Below, in pieces: positions 1-6,968 of a stretch of DNA of 64,000 nucleotides. A program made the translations under genes and the position numbers. The notes under the pieces are model-generated. The model made no database searches. It had not been told where the DNA came from and saw only the letters and a list, made by a program, of their open reading frames with translations. Source of the stretch: Chryseobacterium indologenes (GTDB lineage Bacteria; Bacteroidota; Bacteroidia; Flavobacteriales; Weeksellaceae); contig NZ_CP018786.1 in NCBI RefSeq assembly GCF_002025665.1, positions 3,658,001 through 3,722,000 of the forward strand, given 5' to 3'. The number at the start of each line of letters is the position of its first letter. Position 1 is the first letter of the stretch.

Positions 1-215
1 GCTTCTGCATTGTTGTAAGCCTTTTTAGCCAGAGAAATAATTCCCTTTTTGTTGTCTTCTGTCACATTGCCAACTCTTCTTTTTAAATAGTTCAATGTTG
101 ACACGCTAATTCCGGTTTCTGCATTTACATCTGCAATATCTTGGGCAGTTGTAAATTCTTTTAGAAAATGAGAAACCTCCGCTCTAATTGTCTTCCCTAC
201 TACTAAACTTTCCAT
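1..215 (-). CDS. Small HTH-like protein, 3' end cut by window edge
   Basis: The reverse strand reads from an ATG at 215 (MESLVVGKTIRAEV...) and stays open for about 71 codons to the window edge, so the C-terminus is missing. Residues about 22-48 (TAQDIADVNAETGISVSTLN) look like two short helices of a DNA-binding fold, but no family is recognised. It is divergent from the HTH protein starting at 398, and the shared 182-bp spacer carries inverted repeats that could be operators. This arrangement is typical of regulatory pairs in phage-derived or integrative elements (inference). Confidence 0.6.
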   Translation of the reverse strand, partial: MESLVVGKTIRAEVSHFLKEFTTAQDIADVNAETGISVSTLNYLKRRVGNVTEDNKKGIISLAKKAYNNAE

Positions 216-310
216 ACATTATTTGTTTTAAATAAAAATTAGTTTTATCACTGTTTTTTCACATCCAACAAAAAGATTAACTTTGCGTTGTTGTTTTGTT
301 GAGACAAATA

Positions 311-324
311 TATAACAAGTTATA
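311..324. promoter_or_regulatory. Operator-like inverted repeat, copy 1
   Basis: TATAAC-AA-GTTATA is a perfect 6+6 inverted repeat in the spacer between two divergent regulator-like genes. A related copy lies at 365-378. Repetition of the same spaced palindrome next to a HTH gene suggests autoregulatory operator sites, although the motif is AT-rich and could partly be chance. Confidence 0.4.
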
Positions 325-364
325 TTACAAACCAAACTTTTTATATAATTTATTACATATATTA

Positions 365-378
365 TATAACTAGTTGAT
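365..378. promoter_or_regulatory. Operator-like inverted repeat, copy 2
   Basis: TATAAC-TA-GTTGAT has the same left half and spacing as the repeat at 311-324 and a degenerate right half. It ends 19 bp before the ATG at 398, where a bound repressor would block initiation. Confidence 0.35.
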
Positions 379-397
379 TTTCAATAATATTATTTTT

Positions 398-826
398 ATG
401 GACAAAAGAGATGAATTACTAGAAGAAGCCCTAAAACTGATAAATAAATACTCCATAACCGCTTACGATATTTCGCAAGGGACAGGCATTTCAGCAGTTG
501 GTATACAAAAAATTATAAATGGGGAGTCGAAACGTCCATTAGAAAGAACGCTAGAAACAATAACTAGTTATATAAAACAAAAATATGTTTCTGATGTTAA
601 AAGTCACGATAATAATGAAGGTAGCGAAATAAAAAACAAGCCACATGACGAGCAAATGGCTATTCTTCATAAAGACATATTGGAATTAAAAAAAGAAAAT
701 GAGGAATTGAAAGATATGGTGGATGACCTGACTCTTAAAATAGAAATTTCACTTGCTCCAATCTTAAGGCATTTTAAATTAAAAGCAGATACGAAAGAAA
801 AACAAAAAGACCGTTCTTCTAATTAA
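398..826 (+). CDS. XRE/phage-repressor-like HTH protein with coiled coil
   Basis: The ATG at 398 (MDKRDELLEEALKLINKYS) is chosen; an upstream TTG at 374 lies inside the operator-like repeat and is unlikely. The N-terminal ~60 residues contain a plausible helix-turn-helix (AYDISQGTGISAVGIQKII), resembling Cro/C1-type phage repressors. Residues about 85-115 are charged and heptad-like (LHKDILELKKENEELKDMV), probably a dimerising coiled coil. The protein is 142 aa. It is divergent from the partial gene at 1-215, and its 3' end overlaps the convergent gene at 819-1067 by 8 bp. Probably a regulator of the accessory region; target unknown. Confidence 0.65.
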   Translation: MDKRDELLEEALKLINKYSITAYDISQGTGISAVGIQKIINGESKRPLERTLETITSYIKQKYVSDVKSHDNNEGSEIKNKPHDEQMAILHKDILELKKENEELKDMVDDLTLKIEISLAPILRHFKLKADTKEKQKDRSSN

Positions 827-1067
827 ATCCCAAACGTGCTACCTGAATCCCGAGTCTAAATTTATTCAAGTCTATTTTTAATGCAATTGATTCAGCTAAA
901 ATAATTTTTTGCTCTTCGTTAATATTGCAGTACCTAACCTGTCTTAACAGAAGGAAATTATTATCTATGTATTCACTATATTCAATTAGGCCAAGATCAT
1001 AGTAGTCTTCATTTCTATAATGAAGCTGCCTAATAAATTTGCGTTGCTCTCTATTAATTTTCTGCAT
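819..1067 (-). CDS. Hypothetical 82-aa protein
   Basis: A small charged protein (MQKINREQRKFIRQLHYRN...) with no recognised family, signal peptide or membrane segment. Its start overlaps the end of the membrane-protein gene at 1054-1560 by 14 bp, so it is probably the third gene of an operon that begins with the lipoprotein at 1801. Function unknown. The overlap with the upstream gene supports it being a real gene. Confidence 0.5.
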   Translation of the reverse strand: MQKINREQRKFIRQLHYRNEDYYDLGLIEYSEYIDNNFLLLRQVRYCNINEEQKIILAESIALKIDLNKFRLGIQVARLGFN

Positions 1068-1560
1068 CTTTATTTATTTGGCGGTTACGTTCTCTCTCTA
1101 TAGTATTATATTGAATTTCCAGTTCAAGCTTCAAGTTGTTTACGTGTTCAATTAATCGATATACAACGTAAGCTCCTGGAATCATCATAAGTATCATTCC
1201 GATTCTATGGGGCCATTCTGGATCTAATTTAATACCCCATACAAATTGAAATAAGTACAGTGATGAACAATATATCGATGCAAATAAAGGGAAGAAAAAA
1301 GTTAACTTGTAAGCTTTCATGAATTGGCCTATAATAACTACAGGCGTAGTATAATAAATAGACAAAAGCCAATAATCATTTCTCAAAATACCGCCAATAG
1401 TATTTTGATAATTTGCAAAATCCGGATTATACCAGACTATAATATTGTCTAAGAACGGTAAAAAACCCGATAATATAACTATTATCGAGCCTATAATTTT
1501 CCATAGTATTAAACTATTTTTACCTCTTTGGCGGGGTGATTGTAGTCGGGTCTCCTCCAT
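1054..1560 (-). CDS. Hypothetical polytopic membrane protein
   Basis: 168 aa from the ATG at 1560 (MEETRLQSPRQRGKN). About four hydrophobic segments are visible (starting near IIGSIIVILSGFLPFL and LLSIYYTTPVVIIGQFM), followed by a charged C-terminal tail rich in E, R and N that probably forms a cytoplasmic helix. No known family recognised. The first 41 bp overlap the end of the lipoprotein gene in another frame; no later Met precedes the first membrane segment, so the overlap looks genuine. Likely works with the lipoprotein and the 82-aa protein in one operon. Confidence 0.55.
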   Translation of the reverse strand: MEETRLQSPRQRGKNSLILWKIIGSIIVILSGFLPFLDNIIVWYNPDFANYQNTIGGILRNDYWLLSIYYTTPVVIIGQFMKAYKLTFFFPLFASIYCSSLYLFQFVWGIKLDPEWPHRIGMILMMIPGAYVVYRLIEHVNNLKLELEIQYNTIERERNRQINKDAEN

Positions 1561-1801
1561 CTTCTGGATCTTCTGGTGGTATACCCAAGCCCGTATCGTT
1601 ACTGCTCCTAATTCTAATAGTATCACTAGTTAGAGTCGATTCGCCTTCACGACTTTGTGCGCTTGGTTGGTTTAACTTTAAGTTTTGGTTACTAGCTTTG
1701 ACCTTTTCAATTGCATCCTTTCTTACCTCTTCGTCTCGGTCAGAACATGAATAAATAATTGCTGCAGCTATTGCTGTCAAAATAATTAGTTTCGTTTTCA
1801 T
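1520..1801 (-). CDS. Small lipoprotein with acidic Pro/Gly-rich tail
   Basis: 93 aa. A hydrophobic signal ends in a lipobox-like IIYSC with Cys19, followed by SDRDEEVRKD. The remainder is low complexity and ends in an acidic Pro/Gly stretch (GIPPEDPEDGGDPTT) followed by TPPKR. Expected to be anchored to the envelope. First gene of a three-gene operon with overlapping membrane-protein and 82-aa genes. A -7 promoter element (TATTTTTG) lies 24 bp upstream. Function unknown. Confidence 0.6.
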   Translation of the reverse strand: MKTKLIILTAIAAAIIYSCSDRDEEVRKDAIEKVKASNQNLKLNQPSAQSREGESTLTSDTIRIRSSNDTGLGIPPEDPEDGGDPTTITPPKR

Positions 1802-1825
1802 AGATAACTGTTTTTAAATTCATTG

Positions 1826-1833
1826 CAAAAATA
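1826..1833 (-). promoter_or_regulatory. Bacteroidetes -7 element for the 1801-819 operon
   Basis: TATTTTTG on the reverse strand matches TAnnTTTG, 24 bp before the lipoprotein ATG. No clear -33 TTTG was seen. Confidence 0.5.
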
Positions 1834-1960
1834 ACAATTCTAAAACGACCCTTATTATCATTTATCACTTTTTCATATCAGCTAATATAATATTTTATTT
1901 AACACACCACATAATGTGTTATTATATTTTTCAAATATTATAATTTTAATTGATATAAAA

Positions 1961-1976
1961 TTACGGGTTTCCGTAA
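1961..1976. promoter_or_regulatory. Inverted repeat TTACGG-N4-CCGTAA upstream of lipoprotein gene
   Basis: A perfect 6+6 palindrome with a GTTT spacer, ending 22 bp before the -7 element of the gene at 2021, where an activator would sit just upstream of the -33 region. It is GC-rich against a very AT-rich background. Could be a regulator binding site; it lacks the U-tract of a terminator on the forward strand. Confidence 0.45.
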
Positions 1977-1998
1977 AATGTGAATATTTTTTAATTTT

Positions 1999-2006
1999 TA
2001 TATTTG
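1999..2006 (+). promoter_or_regulatory. -7 element for lipoprotein gene at 2021
   Basis: TATATTTG matches TAnnTTTG and ends 14 bp before the ATG. It would drive the two-gene unit 2021-3378. Confidence 0.55.
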
Positions 2007-2020
2007 CAAAAAATTAAATC

Positions 2021-2455
2021 ATGAAAAAATTTATTATCGCTTCATTTGTATTTACACTATCATTAATTACTTTATCAAGTTGTTCCAGTTCTGATGACAC
2101 TCCAATTGAACAGAATAAGTTTGAGGATTCTCAATATATAAAATCTCAAATAATTGGCCATTGGGAGTTTTGGGGGCACAAATCTCCAGGCTATTGGGTT
2201 TACAACGGCGATGTAGATAAATCTACCTTTGATTTTGATAATGATTCAAATTACCAAAGTAAAAACGCAATGGGACAGATTCAGAAAGGAACATACATAA
2301 TTATCGGAGCAACTAAAACCGACAATCCAGTATTATATCTTTCATACAAAGAAAGTGATAAAACCAAAATGAGAACCATTTATCTTAAAGAATTAGATGG
2401 GAATAAAGCAGTGATTTATGAATCTGGTTTTGATGTTAGGTATGATAAGAAATAG
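2021..2455 (+). CDS. Lipocalin-like hypothetical lipoprotein
   Basis: 144 aa with a lipoprotein signal (LITLSSC, Cys21, followed by SSSDD). The mature part (IIGHWEFWGHKSPG..., FDFDNDSNYQSKN...GTYIIIG) resembles the W/Y-rich beta-strand pattern of lipocalin-like (DUF4923/Lipocalin_4 type) Bacteroidetes lipoproteins, without a specific match I can name. Followed after 8 bp by a TonB-C-like protein, so probably co-transcribed. Exact function unknown. Confidence 0.6.
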   Translation: MKKFIIASFVFTLSLITLSSCSSSDDTPIEQNKFEDSQYIKSQIIGHWEFWGHKSPGYWVYNGDVDKSTFDFDNDSNYQSKNAMGQIQKGTYIIIGATKTDNPVLYLSYKESDKTKMRTIYLKELDGNKAVIYESGFDVRYDKK

Positions 2456-2463
2456 TTCTAACT

Positions 2464-3378
2464 ATGAAAAAATTATTACTGATATTAATATCAAATATCA
2501 TATTTGCACAGTCAATTCCTGAACCGAAGGAAATTGTATTAGTACCACCTGATTATAATTTAGAAAATGACCGTATAAATGAAGATATAAAAGACGCACT
2601 AAAACCATTTATTTTAACAAAAAAGTATGGAATTGGAATTGTCAGCTATCAAGCAACTGATGATAATTATACAACGGGAGCTAATTTCTCAATATTTAAT
2701 CCATCTTCTAAGACAATAAAATATATATGGTTTACCGTTGCTGGCGAAAACCCTGTTGGTGATCTCGTTAAAACTAAAACAGGTTATTACAAAACTTTAA
2801 AAGGAATTGGTCCAATTGCGTCTAATAATATTGGGGAATGGTCGTTTGATTACGTATGGCTTACAGATGTAGTTGAATCTCTAAAAATATCTACAATAAA
2901 AATACAATATATGGATGGTTCATTTAAAACCATAAAATATAATGACCAGATGTACATCGGCTATGATGCTTATGAAAAAGCAATTAAAGTGTTAAATAAA
3001 GATTTAACAAAAGAAAAAGAACTTAATCGTACTAAAATTTTTCCATCAGTTTCCGAATCTGATCAGACAGTTTTTGCAGAGGTTGAGTTTAGTCCTGAAT
3101 TTCCTGGAGGCATTGGGGCATTACGCAAAAGTTTCGGTGACCATTTCAACACTTCAGAAATGATAGGTCAAGCCGGTAGATTAGAGTCTGAAATATCGTT
3201 TATTATTGAAAAAGACGGAAGTATATCTAATATAACCGCTACTGGTAATAATGAGGCATTTAATAAAGAGTCCATCAAGACAGTTAAGTCAATAAGAAGT
3301 AAATGGTCGCCAGCTAAAATAAATTCCGTAAAAGTTAGATCACTTTATAAAACAAAATTTTCGATGAATTTTGAATAA
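2464..3378 (+). CDS. Secreted protein with C-terminal TonB-like domain
   Basis: 304 aa. N-terminal signal peptide (MKKLLLILISNIIFAQS). The last ~100 residues (VEFSPEFPGGIGALRKSFGDHF..., GRLESEISFIIEKDGSISNI..., KSIRSKWSPAKI) match the TonB C-terminal fold found in many Bacteroidetes periplasmic proteins. Unlike a true TonB it has no N-terminal membrane anchor plus proline linker, so it is unlikely to energise receptors in the usual way. The central ~150 residues are unassigned. Second gene of the unit starting at 2021, closed by a terminator at 3414-3438. Confidence 0.65.
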   Translation: MKKLLLILISNIIFAQSIPEPKEIVLVPPDYNLENDRINEDIKDALKPFILTKKYGIGIVSYQATDDNYTTGANFSIFNPSSKTIKYIWFTVAGENPVGDLVKTKTGYYKTLKGIGPIASNNIGEWSFDYVWLTDVVESLKISTIKIQYMDGSFKTIKYNDQMYIGYDAYEKAIKVLNKDLTKEKELNRTKIFPSVSESDQTVFAEVEFSPEFPGGIGALRKSFGDHFNTSEMIGQAGRLESEISFIIEKDGSISNITATGNNEAFNKESIKTVKSIRSKWSPAKINSVKVRSLYKTKFSMNFE

Positions 3379-3413
3379 GTTTATGCACTGATAATGCAAC
3401 AACTGGTAAAAAT

Positions 3414-3438
3414 AAAGCCCCAAACGGGGCCTTTTTTA
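3414..3438 (+). terminator. Intrinsic terminator after TonB-C-like gene
   Basis: GCCCC-AAAC-GGGGC followed by CTTTTTT, 36 bp after the stop at 3378. Confidence 0.8.
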
Positions 3439-3470
3439 TGCAGATAATTTCTGGTTTAAAAACATACTGA

Positions 3471-4388
3471 TTAAGCAGCAGGATCAACATCAAAGTTAAT
3501 TTCCATTTGTCCATTATTTCTATCAACCATTTTATTAAACAAGGACTTGAATTCATCCCAATTATTAGAAATGTTCATAATTCCAATAACCTTATATATT
3601 TGAGCAGTTAATGATGGATGCCCCATATTAGGAGTTAGGCTTTGAAAGAATCGTGCAGTATAGTTTCCTTCTTCACTTCTTGGTGTAACTTTCTTAAGTT
3701 CTTCTAGAACACCTTTTGGAAGCTGTTGGTATATTAATTCATTAGTCCACTTCCCAATAACTCCTGGACGTTTATTTATTCCATTAACAGTATAATCCCA
3801 CCTATTTAATCTAAATATCTCAAAATAAAAAGTATCTGGAAACATTTTTTGCCATTTTAGTAGCTCCTCATTAACATAAGCCTTTAATATTACTTGTAAG
3901 GCATCTTTTTCTCGATCGTATTGGTAACCTGTCGCCTCGTCAATTAAGGCAATTAACCCAACTTTAGCGAAAGACCTAATCAAGATCTCAGCCGTTTTTG
4001 CGACAACAAGCTGCGACTTAGTTAAAACACCACCATGATCTCTTGCTTTTAAATACAATTCACAAACAAGAGGAACAATTTCAGCTCTATAGCCATAGAT
4101 CGTATTGCCATTTTTATTTTTAAATTCAATAGGGTTGATAGCATTACTCAAATCCCCATCAATAAAGGATTCAAGGTTTTTTGCATCCATAAAAGATGGC
4201 ACTTTGATACCACTGTCTGAAATCCTTCTTACTCCTCTTTTCTTTCGTCCGAAAGCACGCAAAACACCGTTTTGAGAAATTACTCGTGTACCATCGCTAA
4301 GAATGTAACATTCAATTTCAGATGTTCCCAAATTAAATTTAGCTTCATGCGTGGCATTGATTTCAAAATTTTTCATTAAATTCGTCAT
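3471..4388 (-). CDS. P63C domain-containing protein
   Basis: 305 aa from the ATG at 4388 (MTNLMKNFEINATHEAK); a second Met at 4376 is equally possible. The body matches the P63C domain family: FNLGTSEIECYILSDGTRVISQNGVLRAFG, then GYRAEIVPLVCELYLKARD, YQYDREKDALQVILKAYV and a Trp/Tyr-rich C-terminal part. P63C proteins occur in phages and accessory regions of Bacteroidetes; their function is not established. It is preceded by a long hairpin (4407-4470) and by the longest intergenic space here, and sits at the edge of the accessory patch. Probably mobile-element cargo (inference). Confidence 0.75.
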   Translation of the reverse strand: MTNLMKNFEINATHEAKFNLGTSEIECYILSDGTRVISQNGVLRAFGRKKRGVRRISDSGIKVPSFMDAKNLESFIDGDLSNAINPIEFKNKNGNTIYGYRAEIVPLVCELYLKARDHGGVLTKSQLVVAKTAEILIRSFAKVGLIALIDEATGYQYDREKDALQVILKAYVNEELLKWQKMFPDTFYFEIFRLNRWDYTVNGINKRPGVIGKWTNELIYQQLPKGVLEELKKVTPRSEEGNYTARFFQSLTPNMGHPSLTAQIYKVIGIMNISNNWDEFKSLFNKMVDRNNGQMEINFDVDPAA

Positions 4389-4406
4389 ACAAATAGTTTT
4401 AAAGTT

Positions 4407-4470
4407 AAAAGCCACAATAAGGGGTGTCGATACATCATACATTAGCAGTGTAACCCTTAAAGTGGCTTTT
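4407..4470. other. Long imperfect hairpin upstream of P63C gene
   Basis: Outer stem AAAAGCCAC (4407-4415) with GTGGCTTTT (4462-4470), a symmetric 3x3 internal loop, then inner stem AAGGG (4419-4423) with CCCTT (4454-4458) around a ~30-nt apical loop. On the forward strand the outer right arm runs into a U-rich stretch as a terminator would, but no forward gene ends here. On the reverse strand it would be a structured 5' leader for the P63C gene. It could also be the end of a small unannotated RNA. Confidence 0.5.
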
Positions 4471-4661
4471 TATATTGTTTTAAAAGTAACTTTTTATTAG
4501 TGTAAGAAGTATCGACAATAGTAAATTTACGTAAAGAAGTAAAGGGAAACAATGCTTGTAATAAATTTTTATTAACATTTTTGTTAGCATTTTTTCAAAA
4601 TGATAAATCAATACGCTAACCTTTTTTCAGAAATTCAACCTTTACTTTTAGCATTAATCTT

Positions 4662-4669
4662 TATATTTG
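4662..4669 (+). promoter_or_regulatory. -7 element upstream of Nudix gene
   Basis: TATATTTG fits TAnnTTTG. It would give an unusually long leader of about 100 nt before the ATG at 4780. Confidence 0.5.
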
Positions 4670-4779
4670 CGATATAATTGTAGTAAAAAAATAGTAAAAA
4701 ACATAGTAAAAACGACTGTTTTTGATGTTTTGAATTTTCACAAACTACTGATTATCAGCCATATTAAATTTCAAGTAAA

Positions 4780-5388
4780 ATGTATAAAGTTTTTGTCAAC
4801 GAAAAAAAATTATTACTGTCTAAGCATCCTGAAGAACTTGAAAAAAAGCTTGGATACGAAAATTATACAACTTTAGAGATCGCATTGGATCTTTTGGAGA
4901 ATACTTCTGTGCAGGAACTGAATGTGTATGGAGAGAATTTGGAAGAAATCTGGCAGGAGTTTCAAAAGCTTTTCAGAATTATAGAGGCTGCAGGAGGTCT
5001 TGTTAATAATCCTGAAGGTAAAATTCTTTTCATCAAAAGACTCGGCAAATGGGATCTTCCTAAGGGTAAAATGGAAAAAGGAGAATCCAGAGAAGAGTCT
5101 GCTGTAAGGGAAATAGAGGAAGAAACAGGTTTGAGTGATGTTGAACTTGTACAATTTATTAATACTACTTACCATATCTATGTAGAAAGAAATGGTGAAA
5201 AAATCTTAAAATGTACGCATTGGTTTGAAATGAACTTTAACGGCGAAGATACTTCCAAACCGCAAATAGAAGAAGGTATTACCGAAGTTGCATGGAAAAC
5301 GACATCAGACATTGAAAATGAAGTGTTCCCGAGTACTTTTAAAAACATCAAACTGATTGTAAAAGAATTCTGGGATTCGAAGAAATAA
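4780..5388 (+). CDS. Nudix hydrolase
   Basis: 202 aa. A complete Nudix box occupies residues 96-118: G96, E102, R110-E111, E114-E115 and G117, following the Gx5Ex7REUxEExGU pattern with the metal-binding glutamates intact. An upstream AGGLVNN...GKILFIKRLGKWDLPKG segment gives the usual beta-strands before the box. Nudix enzymes hydrolyse nucleoside diphosphates linked to another moiety; the substrate cannot be read from the sequence. The first ~65 residues are an extra N-terminal region (YKVFVNEKKLLLS) seen in Bacteroidetes homologues. Single-gene unit with its own promoter region. Confidence 0.85.
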   Translation: MYKVFVNEKKLLLSKHPEELEKKLGYENYTTLEIALDLLENTSVQELNVYGENLEEIWQEFQKLFRIIEAAGGLVNNPEGKILFIKRLGKWDLPKGKMEKGESREESAVREIEEETGLSDVELVQFINTTYHIYVERNGEKILKCTHWFEMNFNGEDTSKPQIEEGITEVAWKTTSDIENEVFPSTFKNIKLIVKEFWDSKK

Positions 5389-5409
5389 ATAACAGAGCTA
5401 GAAGAGTGA

Positions 5410-5440
5410 AGCCGGAAGTTTGTATCCGGCTATTTACTTT
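5410..5440 (+). terminator. Probable terminator after Nudix gene
   Basis: AGCCGG (5410-5415) pairs with CCGGCT (5426-5431), followed by ATTTACTTTTT. Short stem, imperfect U-tract. Confidence 0.5.
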
Positions 5441-5546
5441 TTCAGATAATTATTTAACAATGAAATTTTATAAAGTTGAATAAAAAAGAGAACACTCTTC
5501 AATTGCCTTCAAAAACTTCCCTCTCCCAGCTTCCAGCTTCCTTATT

Positions 5547-6818
5547 TTAAATAAAGTCAATCACTTTCTCCAGAGCAATTCCTCTGGATCCTTTCAACAA
5601 TATATTTTCGGACTGAATTGTATTCTGCTTTAAATAGTCTGTTAATTCTGCTGTATTTTCAAACGCAAGGTCTGAAGAATTAACTGCTTTAAAATGTTTT
5701 CCAACAGTAATAATCTCATTGAAATGAAGGTCCTGAGCTAATTTTAAGATGTTCTGATGCTCTTTCTCACTTTCATCACCTAATTCCAGCATATCACCGA
5801 TAATAATGGTTTTACTGCCTTCAAAACTGATAAAGTTATTCAAAGAAGCAGTCATAGAACTTGGATTGGCATTATACGTATCCAGAACCAAAGTTCTGCC
5901 CTCTTTTTTCACCACCTGAGATCTCATATTCGTTGGGGTGTAGAGTTCCAACGCATGTTTTATTTTTTCAAAACTGATTCCAAAATGAAGTCCTAAACTT
6001 GCGGCTGCACAAAGATTGGTAAAATTGTACTGTCCTGTCAATTTTGAAACCGCTTTCACTCCCTGATAGGTCAATCCTACAAAATGTTCTTCTGAAAAAG
6101 ATTCAAAATGATAATCAGAGGTTTCTGCTCCAAAAGTAATTTTATGAGAATAGTTTTCAGTTTTCTCTACCTGGATAGGATCGTTTTCATTAACTACAAT
6201 AGTTCTGTTATTGTTTTTAAGATAATCATAGAGCTCAGACTTTCCTTTGATGACACCTTCAAAACCTCCGAACCCTTCCAAATGAGCTTTTCCAAAATTG
6301 GTAATATATCCGAAATCAGGTTGTGAAATAGTACACAGAAATTCAATTTCTTTCTGATGATTAGCTCCCATTTCAATCACAGCCATTTCATGTTCCGGTT
6401 TAATGGAAAGAATAGTCAACGGAACTCCGATATGGTTATTCAGATTTCCTGCAGTATACTGAACATTAAATTTTTCAGAAAGAACTGCGTGAATCAACTC
6501 TTTGGTGGTTGTCTTTCCATTACTTCCCGTAAGTCCTATAAAAGGAATAGCAAGCTTGCTTCTGTGATAAATGGCCAGCTGTTGTAAAAACGCAAGAGTA
6601 GATGGAACATAGAAAATATTTTTATCTCTGTTTTCAAATTCCGGAAGTTCAACAATCGCTGCCAAAGCTCCGTCATCAATGGCTTTTTCCGCCAGCGTAG
6701 CTGCATTGAAATTCTCACCGGAAAAGGCAAAGAAAATATCATTCTCTGCTATTTTTCTGCTGTCAATAGTTACTTTTGCCGCCTGCAGAAATAAAGGATA
6801 AAACTGTTCTATATTCAT
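5547..6818 (-). CDS. murF: UDP-N-acetylmuramoyl-tripeptide--D-Ala-D-Ala ligase
   Basis: 423 aa, the usual length for MurF. It adds D-alanyl-D-alanine to UDP-MurNAc-tripeptide in cytoplasmic peptidoglycan synthesis. The N-terminal domain contains the substrate-side motif VTIDSRKIAENDIFFAF; the ATP loop GSNGKTTTKE is at about residues 98-107, followed by GNLNNHIGVPLT and EMGANHQKEI; the C-terminal domain carries YNANPSSM and GDMLELG. All Mur-ligase landmarks are present. Monocistronic, with its own -7 element (6908-6915) and a structured leader. Confidence 0.95.
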   Translation of the reverse strand: MNIEQFYPLFLQAAKVTIDSRKIAENDIFFAFSGENFNAATLAEKAIDDGALAAIVELPEFENRDKNIFYVPSTLAFLQQLAIYHRSKLAIPFIGLTGSNGKTTTKELIHAVLSEKFNVQYTAGNLNNHIGVPLTILSIKPEHEMAVIEMGANHQKEIEFLCTISQPDFGYITNFGKAHLEGFGGFEGVIKGKSELYDYLKNNNRTIVVNENDPIQVEKTENYSHKITFGAETSDYHFESFSEEHFVGLTYQGVKAVSKLTGQYNFTNLCAAASLGLHFGISFEKIKHALELYTPTNMRSQVVKKEGRTLVLDTYNANPSSMTASLNNFISFEGSKTIIIGDMLELGDESEKEHQNILKLAQDLHFNEIITVGKHFKAVNSSDLAFENTAELTDYLKQNTIQSENILLKGSRGIALEKVIDFI

Positions 6819-6844
6819 GTGGAAATATATATATTTTTAGAAGT

Positions 6845-6904
6845 CATAAGAAATCGTTCAATCTATACGAGTGTTTTAGGCTTTTTAGCCCAAGCGATTT
6901 CATG
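6845..6904 (-). other. Structured murF leader with short upstream ORF
   Basis: Between the murF promoter and its ATG, AAATCG (reverse strand, 6900-6895) pairs with CGATTT (6856-6851), enclosing an inner GGCTAAAAAGCC hairpin (6890-6879). A 19-codon ORF (ATG at 6904, TGA ending at 6845; MKSLGLKSLKHSYRLNDFL) spans the structure. It may be a regulatory leader or an intergenic repeat; the small ORF may be accidental. Confidence 0.35.
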
Positions 6905-6907
6905 GTT

Positions 6908-6915
6908 CAAAAATA
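6908..6915 (-). promoter_or_regulatory. -7 element of murF
   Basis: TATTTTTG on the reverse strand, just downstream of the gldJ terminator. Predicts a leader of about 80 nt. Confidence 0.55.
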
Positions 6916-6947
6916 AAAAAACCTTCCGAAAGTTCGGAAGGTTTTTT
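6914..6947 (-). terminator. Intrinsic terminator of gldJ
   Basis: AACCTTCCGAA-AG-TTCGGAAGGTT perfect 11-bp stem flanked by A-tract and T-tract, 22 bp after the gldJ stop. Works in either direction. Confidence 0.9.
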
Positions 6948-6968
6948 ATAAGTATTTTTTGATAAATA

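Larger units (their letters stand above)
4389..4779. other. Gene-free 391-bp spacer between P63C and Nudix genes
   Basis: No gene seen. It holds the 4407-4470 hairpin, the inverted pair TGTCGATA (4425-4432) and TATCGACA (4510-4517), a -7 element at 4662-4669 and three direct TAGTAAAAA repeats at 4681, 4692 and 4704 in the leader of the Nudix gene. Confidence 0.6.

Noticed and set aside
2464..3378. True energy-transducing TonB
   Set aside because: It has a cleavable signal and no Pro-rich periplasmic linker or ExbB/ExbD genes; only the C-terminal fold is TonB-like.
3335..3556. 73-aa reverse frame across the terminator after the TonB-C gene
   Set aside because: It spans the terminator and runs into the P63C gene in another frame; no features of a real gene.
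4667..4876. 69-aa forward frame starting in the -7 element before the Nudix gene
   Set aside because: Begins inside the promoter, has a Lys/Ile-rich composition from TAGTAAAAA repeats and overlaps the Nudix start in another frame.
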